64,000 bases of DNA from an uncultured Oscillospiraceae bacterium. GTDB lineage: Bacteria; Bacillota; Clostridia; Oscillospirales; Oscillospiraceae. The translations under genes were made by a program, and so were the position numbers. Shown here in pieces: positions 25,562 to 34,567 of this stretch (the first letter of the stretch is position 1; every line of letters begins with the position of its first letter). The notes beneath the pieces are model-generated. The model made no database searches. It was not told where the DNA came from and worked only from the letters and a program-made list of their open reading frames with translations. The stretch lies in assembly GCA_934613505.1 (NCBI GenBank), contig CAKTTB010000005.1, forward strand, positions 1 to 64,000, read 5' to 3'.

Positions 25562-26509
25562 ATGTCCCAGAATTATGATATCGTAACCATCGGCAGCATG
25601 TTCGTTGAGATCATGCGCAAGGAGCTGGAAAAGCCCCTGTCCATGCCGGCTGATTTCACCGGCCCGTATCCCAGCGGTGATATCGCTATTTTCCTGAACG
25701 CAGCAGCCAAGCTCGGCAGCAAGTGCGCCATCATCGGCGCCGTCGCCGACGACGGCTTCGGCAAGTGCGTCATGGACCGGATGCAGGAGAGCGGCGTTGA
25801 CCTCAGCATGGTCAAGGTCATCCCCGGCGAGGCAACCGGCTCTGCCTTTGTCTGCTACTTCGCAGATGGCAGCCGGAACTTCATCTATCACGTCCGCCAC
25901 GAGGCCAGCGGTATGGTCGAGCCGGAAGACGTCGATATGTCCCGCCTGCAGAACATGAAGTGGTTCCACTCCACCGGCTATGAAATGTCCATCAACAAGG
26001 GCTTCGCCGAGGCGACCTACAAGGTCATGGAGAACCTGCCTGCCGGCACCAAGGTCAGCTTTGACCCGAACATCCGCCCGGAATCGCTGAGCGTCGAGCA
26101 GATCATCGCGCTGTGCGAGCCGGTCCTGAAGCGTGCCGACGTCGTCTTCCCGAGTAAGGGCGAAGCCAAGATGTTCACCGGCGCCGCCTCCGACGAGGAA
26201 GGCTGCCGCCAGTGGGCAAAGGAAGGAAAGCTGGTCGTTCTGAAGAACGGCTCTGCCGGCTCCCGCATCTACTCCGGCGACGAGGTCTTTGATGTTCCCA
26301 GTTTCCACGTGACCGAGGTCGACCCGACCGGCGCAGGCGACACCTTCTGCGGCGCGTTCCTGACCGCGCTCGTCGAGGGCAAGGATCTGCGTGAATGCGC
26401 CCGCTTCGCCAATGCGGCAGGCGCGCTGTCTGTCCTGAAGCAGGGTCCGATGGAGGGTGCTCCGTCCCGTGCGGAGCTTGACGCCTTCTTGGCGTCTCAG
26501 CCGTTATGA
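25562..26509 (+). CDS. PfkB family carbohydrate kinase
   Basis: The 315-residue protein has the ribokinase fold. IGSMFVEIMR stands at the N-terminus, the substrate-binding PSGDIAIFLNAAAKLGSK segment replaces the usual GG.. motif, SFDPNIRPE lies in the centre, and DPTGAGDTFCGAF carries the catalytic aspartate and anion hole. It phosphorylates a sugar or sugar phosphate with ATP; the DPNIRP segment is common in 2-keto-3-deoxygluconate and fructose kinases. AAGGAGG precedes ATG 25562. The end overlaps the oxidoreductase start as ATGA. Together with the two FGGY kinases it is the third kinase of the locus. Confidence 0.88.
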   Translation: MSQNYDIVTIGSMFVEIMRKELEKPLSMPADFTGPYPSGDIAIFLNAAAKLGSKCAIIGAVADDGFGKCVMDRMQESGVDLSMVKVIPGEATGSAFVCYFADGSRNFIYHVRHEASGMVEPEDVDMSRLQNMKWFHSTGYEMSINKGFAEATYKVMENLPAGTKVSFDPNIRPESLSVEQIIALCEPVLKRADVVFPSKGEAKMFTGAASDEEGCRQWAKEGKLVVLKNGSAGSRIYSGDEVFDVPSFHVTEVDPTGAGDTFCGAFLTALVEGKDLRECARFANAAGALSVLKQGPMEGAPSRAELDAFLASQPL

Positions 26510-27495
26510 GCCGCATCCGTTGGGGTCTGCTCGGTGCAGGACGTATCTCTGGCTGGTTCGCGACCGGCCTGAGCGTCCTGCCGGACGATGCCGAGCTGTA
26601 CGCGATCGCCTCGCGCGACCTGAATAAGGCGCAGGCGTTCGCGGAAAAGTTCCATGTAACGACCGCCTACGGCGATTACGAGTCCATGATCCGTGACCCG
26701 AACGTGGATATCATCTACGTCGGCACACCCATCGCCTGCCACTATGAAAATGTCCGCCAGTGCCTGCTCGGCGGCAAGAACGTTCTGTGCGAGAAGGCCT
26801 TTACGGTCAACGCCGCGCAGGCGCGCGAGCTGCAGGAGCTTGCACAGGCGCGCGGTCTTTTCCTGATGGAGGGCATGTGGACAAAGTGCCAGCCGGTCTT
26901 CCGCACCATTCACCAGTGGGCGAAAGACGGCGTTCTGGGCGAGATTCAGGCCGTCAGCTGCAATTTCTTCACGAAGACCGGCGCCGGCCACCGCCTGTAC
27001 AAGCACGAGCTTGCCGGCGGCGCGCTGCTCGATCTCGGCGTGTATCCGGTGATGTATGCCTGCTCGCTGCTTGGCTACAAGCCGGAGGAAATTCGCAGCA
27101 GCGCCGCGATCCTTGCACCGAAGCGCGTGGACTGCATGGACAGCATCCAGCTGCTCTATCCGGGCGGCCGGTACGCGAATATCACCTGCGGCCTTGGCTG
27201 CGACAAGATCCATTCGCTCTACATTCAGGGAACGAAGGGCCGGATCTATCTGAACGCGGAATCGTTCGTCGAGGCACAGCACGTCACGGCGTATGATTTT
27301 GAAAATCAGGTTCTCGCCTCGGTTGAAGAGCCGTTCCGCGCCAATGGCTTCGAGTATGAAGCCGCGGCCGTGATGCAGGCGCTGCGCGAGGGAAAGACCG
27401 GGACCGACCTTGTCCCCATGGACGAGACCATCGCCGTTCTGGATATTCTCGACGCCTGCCGCCGGCAGTGGAACTTCCGGTTTGACTGCGAATGA
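26506..27495 (+). CDS. Gfo/Idh/MocA family oxidoreductase
   Basis: This 329-residue protein has the N-terminal NAD(P)-binding fold starting RWGLLGAGRISGWFATGL, the family motif LGGKNVLCEKAFTVNAAQ with the EKxF lysine, and a C-terminal domain with LLDLGVYPVMYACSLLG. It would oxidise or reduce a sugar or cyclitol hydroxyl. The pattern LFLMEGMWTKCQPVF is typical of the trans-dihydrodiol/1,5-anhydrofructose reductase side of the family. It is translationally coupled to the PfkB kinase gene by ATGA. Confidence 0.9.
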   Translation: MSRIRWGLLGAGRISGWFATGLSVLPDDAELYAIASRDLNKAQAFAEKFHVTTAYGDYESMIRDPNVDIIYVGTPIACHYENVRQCLLGGKNVLCEKAFTVNAAQARELQELAQARGLFLMEGMWTKCQPVFRTIHQWAKDGVLGEIQAVSCNFFTKTGAGHRLYKHELAGGALLDLGVYPVMYACSLLGYKPEEIRSSAAILAPKRVDCMDSIQLLYPGGRYANITCGLGCDKIHSLYIQGTKGRIYLNAESFVEAQHVTAYDFENQVLASVEEPFRANGFEYEAAAVMQALREGKTGTDLVPMDETIAVLDILDACRRQWNFRFDCE

Positions 27496-27548
27496 TCCCA
27501 AATGCCGCCGCACTTACGCGGCAGCATCTCATGACTTACCGACTGCGC

Positions 27549-27574
27549 AGGCCGGCGGCAAACGCCGCCGGCCT
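27549..27574 (+). promoter_or_regulatory. GC-rich hairpin before FGGY kinase copy B
   Basis: AGGCCGGCGGC and GCCGCCGGCCT form a perfect 11-base stem with an AAAC loop in the 154-base gap before the last gene of the rightward operon. No T-tract follows. A second small hairpin, CCCGGCA/TGCCGGG, lies near 27599-27615. They may reduce expression of the last gene or mark an RNA processing site. Confidence 0.55.
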
Positions 27575-27649
27575 GTGTGATCTCCGGTTCATTTTCTCCC
27601 GGCAGCGGTGCCGGGCAACACTGCAATAGCAAAGGAACGTGAAATTCTC

Positions 27650-29167
27650 ATGAAATTCATTACATATGATCTGGGTACCGGCGGCGTCAAGGCGGCGCTG
27701 TATGACGAGGCCATGCAGACGCTCGCCAAGTCGTTCATCGAGTATCCCACCTCCTACCCCGCACCGGGCTGGCATGAGCAGAAGCCCTCCGACTGGTGGA
27801 ACGGCGTTGTGGAAAGCACGCGCGTTCTGCTGCAGAAGGTCTCGGTCGACGCGTCCGAGATCGGCTGCCTCGCGCTCTCCGGCCACAGCTGCGTGGCCGT
27901 CCCGCTGGACGATTCTCTGGAGCCGCTGACGGATACCGTCCCCATCTGGTCCGACACCCGTGCGGGCGAGCAGATCCGGGCATTTTTCCGGAACGTCGAC
28001 GAAAAGGACTGGTACATGAAGACCGGCAACGGCTTCCCCGCCGCCTGCTATGCCCTGTTCAAGCTGATGTGGCTCAAGGAGACCTCGCCGGAGCTGTTTG
28101 CAAAGATCCGCTGCGTGGTCGGCTCCAAGGACTACATCAACCTCCGTCTGACCGGCCGCGCCGCGACCGATCCGTCCTACGCCTCCTCGAGCGGCGCATA
28201 TGACCTCGTCAGGCACGAAATGTGCGCCGAGCTGCTTAGCGCCGCCGGCATCCCCGCCTCCATCTGGCCGGAGATCCTGCCGTCCCATGCGATCGTCGGC
28301 ACGATCACGGAAAAAGCGGCCGCCGAGATCGGCCTGAAGGCCGGCACAGCCGTCGCCTGCGGCGGCGTTGACAACGCCTGCATGGCCATGGGCGCCGTCG
28401 GCGCGCAGGAGGGTGCATTCTATACCTCCCTCGGCTCTTCAAGCTGGATCCCCATGAACTCGCGTACGCCCGTTCTGGATTTCGAGACAAAGCCCTACGT
28501 CTTTGCCCATATCGAGGACGGCATGTACACCTCCGCCTATTCGATCTTCGCGGGCGGCAGCTCGTACCACTGGGTGCGCGATACGCTCTGCAAGGATCTG
28601 CAGGGCGATGACGCCTATCGCAAGATGGACGAGCTGGCGGCCAGCTCCCCCATCGGCGCAAACGGCGTGTTCTTCAATCCCAGTCTTGCCGGCGGCACCT
28701 CGCAGGACAAGAGCCTCAATGTTCACGGCGCGTTCCTCAACCTGCAGCTCGGCACGACCCGCGAGGATCTGATCCGCGCCGCGCTGGAGGGCATCACGCT
28801 GAACCTCAAGACCTCGTATGACCTGCTTGCGCGCTACGCCGAGCCGTCTGATCATCTGCTCATCTGCGGCGGCGGCAGCAAGAGCCGCTTCTGGATGCAG
28901 CTGTTCGCCGATATCTTCGGCACAACGACTATCAAGACCAACATCGATCAGGATGCCGCCTCCATGGGCGCCGCCGCCATCTGCGCCCGCGCCACCGGCC
29001 TGTGGAGCAACTACGACAAGCTCCCCTCCCTGCACCACCCCGAGGTCGTCTGCAAGCCGGATCCCGAGACCCACGCCGCCTACGCCCGCCTCTACCCCAT
29101 CTTCCGCCACGTCTACGACGCTGTCGCCGACCTCGGCGACTACCTCTCGGATACCTTATATAAATAA
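27650..29167 (+). CDS. FGGY-family carbohydrate kinase (copy B)
   Basis: This 505-residue kinase is a paralogue of the one at 13412-14962. It has TYDLGTGGVKAALYD, HEQKPSDWWNGVVEST, ALSGHSCVAVP, GGVDNACMAMGA, SLGSSSWIPM and LLICGGGSKSRFWMQLFADI. The two keep the same motif order and similar length but differ in the substrate-facing central part, so they may phosphorylate two related sugars or two stages of one route. ATG 27650 has AAGGAA upstream; the frame opens earlier at 27608 but those codons cross the intergenic hairpin. A strong shared terminator follows. Confidence 0.88.
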   Translation: MKFITYDLGTGGVKAALYDEAMQTLAKSFIEYPTSYPAPGWHEQKPSDWWNGVVESTRVLLQKVSVDASEIGCLALSGHSCVAVPLDDSLEPLTDTVPIWSDTRAGEQIRAFFRNVDEKDWYMKTGNGFPAACYALFKLMWLKETSPELFAKIRCVVGSKDYINLRLTGRAATDPSYASSSGAYDLVRHEMCAELLSAAGIPASIWPEILPSHAIVGTITEKAAAEIGLKAGTAVACGGVDNACMAMGAVGAQEGAFYTSLGSSSWIPMNSRTPVLDFETKPYVFAHIEDGMYTSAYSIFAGGSSYHWVRDTLCKDLQGDDAYRKMDELAASSPIGANGVFFNPSLAGGTSQDKSLNVHGAFLNLQLGTTREDLIRAALEGITLNLKTSYDLLARYAEPSDHLLICGGGSKSRFWMQLFADIFGTTTIKTNIDQDAASMGAAAICARATGLWSNYDKLPSLHHPEVVCKPDPETHAAYARLYPIFRHVYDAVADLGDYLSDTLYK

Positions 29168-29210
29168 AGAGCATCCGGAAAACCGGCATTTCTTTTCGTT
29201 TCCAGATTCA

Positions 29211-29255
29211 AAATCCCCCGGCAGCTGCACACAAACGGCTACCGGGGGATTTTTT
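29211..29255. terminator. bidirectional intrinsic terminator
   Basis: AAATCCCCCGG pairs with CCGGGGGATTT across a 20-base loop, with T residues after the right arm and an A-run before the left arm. It can end both the FGGY kinase transcript and the leftward gdhA transcript. Confidence 0.85.
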
Positions 29256-29275
29256 CAGATGATAGAAATATAGGC

Positions 29276-30625
29276 TTAGAACATACCTTGCTGATACATA
29301 GCTTCAGCGACCTTCTTGAAGCCGGCGATGTTGGCGCCAGCGACCAGATCGTAGCCCAGACCGTACTCTGCGGCAGCCTCTGCGGAGACCTTGTGGATGT
29401 TCTTCATCATCTTGTGCAGCTGTGCATCGACCTCTTCCGCCGTCCAGACCAGACGCTCGGAGTTCTGGCTCATTTCCAGACCGGAAACGCCGACGCCGCC
29501 TGCGTTGACTGCCTTGGACGGAGCAACGATCATGTGCTTCTGCTCACGCAGGAAGTTCAGAGCGTCGTTCGTGGTCGGCATGTTGGCAACTTCGATGTAG
29601 TACTTGACGCCGGAAGCCGCGATCTTCTCTGCGGACTCCATGCGGACGTCGTTCTGGGTAGCAGCCGGCATGTAGACGTCAACGTCCTTCACGCCCCAGC
29701 ACTTTGCACCCTCAACGAACGCAACGCCGTACTTGTCAGCGTAAGGCTTGCAGTGCATCGGATCCTTCGCACGCATCTCGAGAATGAAGTCGAGCTTTTC
29801 ACCGGTGACGCCATCCGGATCATGGATGTAGCCGTCAGGACCTGCGAAGTAGGTGACCTTTGCGCCCAGCTCAGCGGCCTTCTTCATGATGCCCCAGCCG
29901 ACATTGCCGTAGCCGGAGATCGCGATGCGCTTGCCCTCGATGGTGTCGTTCTCGTGCTTCAGGACTTCCTGCAGATAGTAAACTGCGCCGTAGCCGGTCG
30001 CTTCCGGGCGGATCAGGGAGCCGCCGTAGCTCATGCCCTTGCCGGTCAGAACGCCGTTCTCCCAGACGCCCTTCAGGCGGCGGTACTGGCCGTACAGGTA
30101 GCCGATCTCGCGGCCGCCAACGCCCATGTCACCGGCGGGAACGTCGATGTCCGGCCCGATGTAGCGGTACAGAGCGGTCATGAAGCTCTGGCAGAAACGC
30201 ATGACTTCTGCGTCGGACTTGCCGGCGGGATCGAAGTCGGAGCCGCCCTTGGCGCCGCCCATGGGCAGGCCAGTCAGGCTGTTCTTGAAAGTCTGCTCGA
30301 AGCCGAGGAACTTGATAACGCCTTCATAGACGTTCTTCTGGAAGCGCAGGCCGCCCTTGTACGGGCCGATCGCGCCGTTGAACTGGCAGCGCCAGCCGCG
30401 GTTGGTATGGTAATTACCGGCGTCATCCATCCAGCAGACGCGGAACGTGAACATTCTTTCCGGCTCGACCATGCGCTTCAGCAGGTCGACCTTTTCATAC
30501 TCGGGATGCGCGTCCATGATGGGCGATACGGAAGACAGGACCTCTTCTACGGTCTGGACGAACTCAGGCTCATTCGCATGGGTCTTCTTCACGTAATCGA
30601 TAACGCTGGCGACATATGCATTCAT
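29276..30625 (-). CDS. gdhA: NADP-type glutamate dehydrogenase
   Basis: The 449-residue protein is a full-length hexameric-type glutamate dehydrogenase. The substrate pocket motif GPYKGGLRF, the catalytic lysine segment LPMGGAKGGSDFDP, the dinucleotide motif ISGYGNVGWG and the late KAVNAGGVGVSGLEMSQN are all present. It interconverts glutamate with 2-oxoglutarate and ammonia in the cytoplasm. Its length and motifs fit the anabolic NADP form, but Clostridia enzymes vary. It lies only 23 bases after the enolase-like gene with a clear AGGAGG, so it may be co-transcribed with that operon and serve amino-group removal there. Confidence 0.96.
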   Translation of the reverse strand: MNAYVASVIDYVKKTHANEPEFVQTVEEVLSSVSPIMDAHPEYEKVDLLKRMVEPERMFTFRVCWMDDAGNYHTNRGWRCQFNGAIGPYKGGLRFQKNVYEGVIKFLGFEQTFKNSLTGLPMGGAKGGSDFDPAGKSDAEVMRFCQSFMTALYRYIGPDIDVPAGDMGVGGREIGYLYGQYRRLKGVWENGVLTGKGMSYGGSLIRPEATGYGAVYYLQEVLKHENDTIEGKRIAISGYGNVGWGIMKKAAELGAKVTYFAGPDGYIHDPDGVTGEKLDFILEMRAKDPMHCKPYADKYGVAFVEGAKCWGVKDVDVYMPAATQNDVRMESAEKIAASGVKYYIEVANMPTTNDALNFLREQKHMIVAPSKAVNAGGVGVSGLEMSQNSERLVWTAEEVDAQLHKMMKNIHKVSAEAAAEYGLGYDLVAGANIAGFKKVAEAMYQQGMF

Positions 30626-30648
30626 TTTGGCAAATCCTCCTTTTTCAG

Positions 30649-31923
30649 TCAGAACTTCACAAGCGAACGGATATCTGCCATATGGCAGCCGGGATACATA
30701 TCCTTTACCCGCATAAGGAAATTGAGCTTATCGATGCGTTCTCCGGAACGCGGGCAGCCGTTTTTGATAAACGGGATCTGCAGCCCCACCGCAAGATCCA
30801 TCACGACGTCCCCAATGACGCCGCCGCTTCGGCCGGAAGGGATTGAGAGCAGCCCGTGCGCATGTGCAAACGCATGCGCATCCAGTGCTTCTGTGATCGT
30901 ACCGACCTGATTCGGCTTAAGAATGAAGCCGTCGATGGAGTTTTCGGCGACCGCGCGCTCAATGCGCGCTTTATTTGTGACGGTAAAGTCGTCCCCGATG
31001 ATCAGCGTTTTGTCGATGACCTGATGCGCCTTGCGGAAACCGTCCCAATCGTTCTCATCGAGCATGTCCTCCACAAATACAAACGGATATCGATCTGTCA
31101 GGTACTTCATGTATGCGATCAATTCATCTGTTGTCCGCTGTCTGCCGTCAAGATAGTATGTATTTGATTTTCCATCGTACATATCACTGATCGCACAGTC
31201 GAGCGCCAATGCGCAGCGATCCAGAACACCGCACTGATCGACAGCCTCCAGAATCAGCTTGATGCATTCCTCGGGGTTCTCTGACGGAGCAGTCCAGCCA
31301 TAGGAGCGGCCGACGGCAGCCTCTTTTCCGGTATAGTGCTCAATGATGGGGCCGAGCTTCTGGAATACATCAACCGCAATTTCCACGGCCTGTTCAATAT
31401 CATCTGCTTTATACGGCATAACGATAAACTCGTTATAGGCCTGTCTGATCCCGTTGTTCATGCCGCCGTTGATGACGTTGAAAGAAGGGATCGAAACGGT
31501 TTTGATGTCGCCCTTTGCGATATAATCATACAGCGGCCGGTGCTCGCTCTCCGCAGCCGCACGGAAGCAGGCAATGGAGGTACTGTAAACTGCGTTGCCG
31601 CCGAGCACATGCTTGTCAGCAGTTCCGTCCATCACGATCATCAGCTCATCCAGCGCGCGTTGGTCCGAGACATCCATCCCGACGAGTTTCGGCGCAATGA
31701 CCTCATTTACATTGGCAACTGCCTTATGCACGCTCGTGCCGTGGTACTCGTGCGGATCGCCGTCGCGCAGAACAAACGATTCGTACATGCCCACCGAGCT
31801 GCCTGTCGGAGCCGCGCCGCGGCCCAGAGCACCGGATTCTGTGACGACATCCACCTCAACAAGCGGACGGCACTTGCAGTCGATCAGCTGCCGTGCGTGT
31901 ACGGATTTGATTTTATCAGACAT
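30649..31923 (-). CDS. divergent enolase paralogue
   Basis: This 424-residue protein aligns with enolase along its whole length. It keeps the Mg ligands (LALDCAISDMYD, FVFVEDMLDEND, LIIGDDFTVTN), the lysine base in LKPNQVGT and the glutamate of the QEF motif as NEF. Compared with E. coli enolase it lacks H159 (NGGEHADN is NGGMNNGI), E209 (VGDEGG is VGRSYG) and H370 (SHRSGE is SGRSGG), and the mobile loop PSGAST reads PTGSSV. These residues handle the phosphate and the proton donor in 2-phosphoglycerate dehydration. It is therefore probably not the housekeeping enolase but a dehydratase or lyase for a related substrate, encoded next to a glycerate-kinase-like protein. Confidence 0.85.
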   Translation of the reverse strand: MSDKIKSVHARQLIDCKCRPLVEVDVVTESGALGRGAAPTGSSVGMYESFVLRDGDPHEYHGTSVHKAVANVNEVIAPKLVGMDVSDQRALDELMIVMDGTADKHVLGGNAVYSTSIACFRAAAESEHRPLYDYIAKGDIKTVSIPSFNVINGGMNNGIRQAYNEFIVMPYKADDIEQAVEIAVDVFQKLGPIIEHYTGKEAAVGRSYGWTAPSENPEECIKLILEAVDQCGVLDRCALALDCAISDMYDGKSNTYYLDGRQRTTDELIAYMKYLTDRYPFVFVEDMLDENDWDGFRKAHQVIDKTLIIGDDFTVTNKARIERAVAENSIDGFILKPNQVGTITEALDAHAFAHAHGLLSIPSGRSGGVIGDVVMDLAVGLQIPFIKNGCPRSGERIDKLNFLMRVKDMYPGCHMADIRSLVKF

Positions 31924-31938
31924 TCTGATTCTCCTTTC

Positions 31939-33342
31939 TCAGTCAGCCTTCGGAATGTAAAGCACGTTAAAGTCGCAGAGGTTTGTGCCGGTATTTCCGG
32001 TAAACACCGTATCACCGATCGCCTCCAGCGCCTCATAGCAGGCATGTCCGCGCAGCGCGGCGTGGATATCCACACCCCTTTCCTGTGCCGCAGCCAGACT
32101 TGTGGAATCGGTAATACCGCCGGCAACAGACGTTGTGCCGTCCGTGCCTTCGGAGTCGATGGACAGCATGCATGCGCCGTTCGTTTTTGCGGCAAGGAGT
32201 GCGAAACTCAGCGTCAGCTCCTGCCCGGGACCGCCGTGGCCGGTGATGGTGCTGTTGTCCAGAATTTTGGTCGTTGTCTCACCAGAGGACAGGATGACGC
32301 ACGGTGCCGGGAAGGGATTGCCATAGGCCTGCACCTCACGTGCGATCGCAGCAAAAAAGGTACCGGCGTCCTTGCTTTCACCGTCAAGGAATGAAGAGAG
32401 AATATATGCCGGAATCCCCATTTCCTCCGCAGTTTTCTTTGCATAGCTGCAGGAATCGGGCAGCGTGTTGATCAGGTAATATGTGTTCTGTGGGAATGCC
32501 TTCGGCGTTTCGCCTTCAGGACCGACCGTCATCAGGTAATCAACGACCTTTTTGGGAAGCCGGTCCGCAACGTCATACTCCCGGATCACCTGCCGGGCCT
32601 GCTCCAACGTTGTCTGATCCGGTCCCATTGGGGTACCTCTGTAGCTGCGGTAAGGGATGCTGATATCACTGGTCGCAGGACTTGCGACCGCGTCGCTGAT
32701 TCCGAAGCCGATCAATTCTGCACCCCGGGCAGCAATGCGCTTTGCCAGCATACCGCCGTTCATCTGGGAGATATGGCGGCGAATCGCATTGATCTCGAAG
32801 ATATTCGCACCGGATTTGAGCATGACATCGGTCGTGTCGATCTCGTCCTGAAGTGTCAGGCCGTCGATCGGGCAGCTCATGAGCGCTGAGCTGCCGCCGG
32901 AAATGACAACGATAAACAGATCATCCGGCATGGCCTGATCGACGAGCTTCAAAATCTCATGGCAGGCACGCAGGCCCTCTTCATTGGGGAGCGGATGGCC
33001 GCCGACATACACCTCTGTGTGATGGAAGACGTCGGTCGGTTCGGAAATTTTGACGATCGCGATTCCGCGGGTCAGATGGTCGCCGAGGATCTCATCTATA
33101 GCCATCGCCATATGGTTGCAGGCCTTGCCTGCGCCCAGCAGGTATACATGGCGCTTTTTTGAAAGATCCCAGCGCTTTTCGCCGATGACAAGTTCATCAC
33201 CTTCCATGTGCGCGATGCTCTTGATCCGCGCTCTGGCATCGAGATGCTGCAGTGTTTTTTCTGTGATATCCAGAACGATGCGGCGGCTTTCGATGTTTCC
33301 GTGCGAAAGCAGGGTGTCACGGTTTTTGATTTTCTGTTCCAA
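31939..33342 (-). CDS. glycerate 2-kinase-like protein (GckA/TtuD, MOFRL family)
   Basis: The 467-residue protein matches the DUF4147/MOFRL type of glycerate kinase. LLGAGKACNHMAMAI stands near the N-terminus, VVISGGSSALMSCP in the middle, and VILSSGETTT with GHGGPGQELTLSFAL in the MOFRL domain. Known members make 2-phosphoglycerate from D-glycerate and ATP. The usual IASGPT segment is replaced by RSYRGTPMGPDQTT, which suggests a changed substrate. TTG 33342 is chosen as the start because GGAGG lies nine bases upstream and no ATG is available; a TTG at 33411 would put the promoter inside the gene. The enolase-like gene follows 15 bases later. Confidence 0.85.
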   Translation of the reverse strand: MEQKIKNRDTLLSHGNIESRRIVLDITEKTLQHLDARARIKSIAHMEGDELVIGEKRWDLSKKRHVYLLGAGKACNHMAMAIDEILGDHLTRGIAIVKISEPTDVFHHTEVYVGGHPLPNEEGLRACHEILKLVDQAMPDDLFIVVISGGSSALMSCPIDGLTLQDEIDTTDVMLKSGANIFEINAIRRHISQMNGGMLAKRIAARGAELIGFGISDAVASPATSDISIPYRSYRGTPMGPDQTTLEQARQVIREYDVADRLPKKVVDYLMTVGPEGETPKAFPQNTYYLINTLPDSCSYAKKTAEEMGIPAYILSSFLDGESKDAGTFFAAIAREVQAYGNPFPAPCVILSSGETTTKILDNSTITGHGGPGQELTLSFALLAAKTNGACMLSIDSEGTDGTTSVAGGITDSTSLAAAQERGVDIHAALRGHACYEALEAIGDTVFTGNTGTNLCDFNVLYIPKAD

Positions 33343-33416
33343 ATGATTGCGCCTCCAGCTTTTTTGATAAAGGAATGATGGAAAGCGGATGAAGATTCTT
33401 TGGGTGGACAAGTATC

Positions 33417-33444
33417 ACTATATCGGATGGTTTTTATTTGTAAA
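33417..33444 (-). promoter_or_regulatory. predicted promoter of the kinase/enolase/gdhA operon
   Basis: On the minus strand TTTACA (33444-33439) and TATAGT (33422-33417) are 16 bases apart. An inverted repeat, AAACCGCTTTCC at 33442-33453 and GGAAACCGGTTT at 33467-33478, begins within the -35 box and may be a regulator site. Confidence 0.6.
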
Positions 33445-33500
33445 CCGCTTTCCTGATTTCTGGTAGGGAAACCGGTTTTCGTGTTAATATTCTGGTAAAA

Positions 33501-34421
33501 TTACGCTTGCTTGTCTGCTGTCACGGCCTCATGCTGGTGCTGCTTGCGGTACTTCAGCGGCGTGGCCCCAGTCTCCTCGCGGAAGCATTCCGAATAGTAG
33601 CTGCTGGTGCTGAAACCGGTCTGGAGCGCGATCTGTGAAATACTCAAATTTGTACACGCGAGAAGCTTGATACTCTGTGACAGCCGGTATTTTGTCAGAT
33701 ATACCATCGGCGAAGTCTTCAGGATCCGCTGGAAGAACCGGCAGCATTCGCCGCGGCTGATATGACCCGCGTTTGCGATATCTGCAAGCGTAATTCGCTC
33801 CATATAGTTTTTTTGAATGAAGGCCTGCAGCTGCTTCATGCGCTGGCGGTCACCGAATGTGATGGGAGATTCCTTTTCTACCTCGGAGCGATTCTGCGAC
33901 AGAATGATATACCAGATCCGCTCCAGGATCGACTTTTCCATAAGCTCGTATCCGTAAGGCTTTTCCTCATTCAAAGATGTCAGTGCACGCATCAGGCCGC
34001 AGATCTCCTTGTGCCATGGCTCATCCTGCAGTGCGATCGCCTGCAGCGCGGGATTCGAGAGCATCGGCTCTACATAGTCGCGCCGGATCATGCTGTCGGA
34101 TTGCCCGTATATCAGATTCGGATGAAAGTTGACGCAGACGTAGACGCCCTGCGTGCCGCCGGTTGGAATGATCTCGTGAAGGACAGCGCTGTTGATGAAA
34201 ATTCCCTCTCCTTCCTGCAGGAGCGTATCGCCGATCGGCGTGCGGAAACAAACCGTCCCGGAAACAACGACGGAGATCTGTATCTCATAATGCCAGTGTG
34301 GGATCAGCATACACCCTTCGCTGCTGACCAGCTGACGGTCCATGGACATCGGGAAATCTGCAGTCCCGTGCTGCGTCAGTTCCTGTTGATTATCATCGAC
34401 AACAATTGGCCGGAATTTCAA
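33501..34421 (-). CDS. AraC family transcriptional regulator with cupin sensor
   Basis: The 306-residue protein has an N-terminal cupin-type sensor (about residues 25-130, with IPHWHYEIQISVVVSG and LLQEGEGIFINSAVLHEI) and a C-terminal double helix-turn-helix of the AraC type (ITLADIANAGHISRGECCRF, then NLSISQIALQTGFSTSSYYS). Sensors of this kind bind small metabolites. TTG 34421 is chosen because GGAAGGAG lies ten bases upstream; the next ATG at 34349 would cut the sensor. It sits between two divergent metabolic operons and probably controls one or both. Confidence 0.85.
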   Translation of the reverse strand: MKFRPIVVDDNQQELTQHGTADFPMSMDRQLVSSEGCMLIPHWHYEIQISVVVSGTVCFRTPIGDTLLQEGEGIFINSAVLHEIIPTGGTQGVYVCVNFHPNLIYGQSDSMIRRDYVEPMLSNPALQAIALQDEPWHKEICGLMRALTSLNEEKPYGYELMEKSILERIWYIILSQNRSEVEKESPITFGDRQRMKQLQAFIQKNYMERITLADIANAGHISRGECCRFFQRILKTSPMVYLTKYRLSQSIKLLACTNLSISQIALQTGFSTSSYYSECFREETGATPLKYRKQHQHEAVTADKQA

Positions 34422-34567
34422 AAGAATCAGGCTCCTTCCGTAATTCTCCCGTCTCAGAAAAGAACATTTTTTTACATAATAAAAATAGCACAAAACAGAA
34501 TCCCAGTACAAGAGGGTTGCTTCCTGTTTGTGAATATTTTGATATTTTTTGCAAACATCACTGTATA

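Noticed and set aside
30649..31923. Housekeeping enolase
   Set aside because: Several catalytic positions differ from proven enolases, and the neighbours are not glycolytic genes; it is kept as a divergent paralogue.
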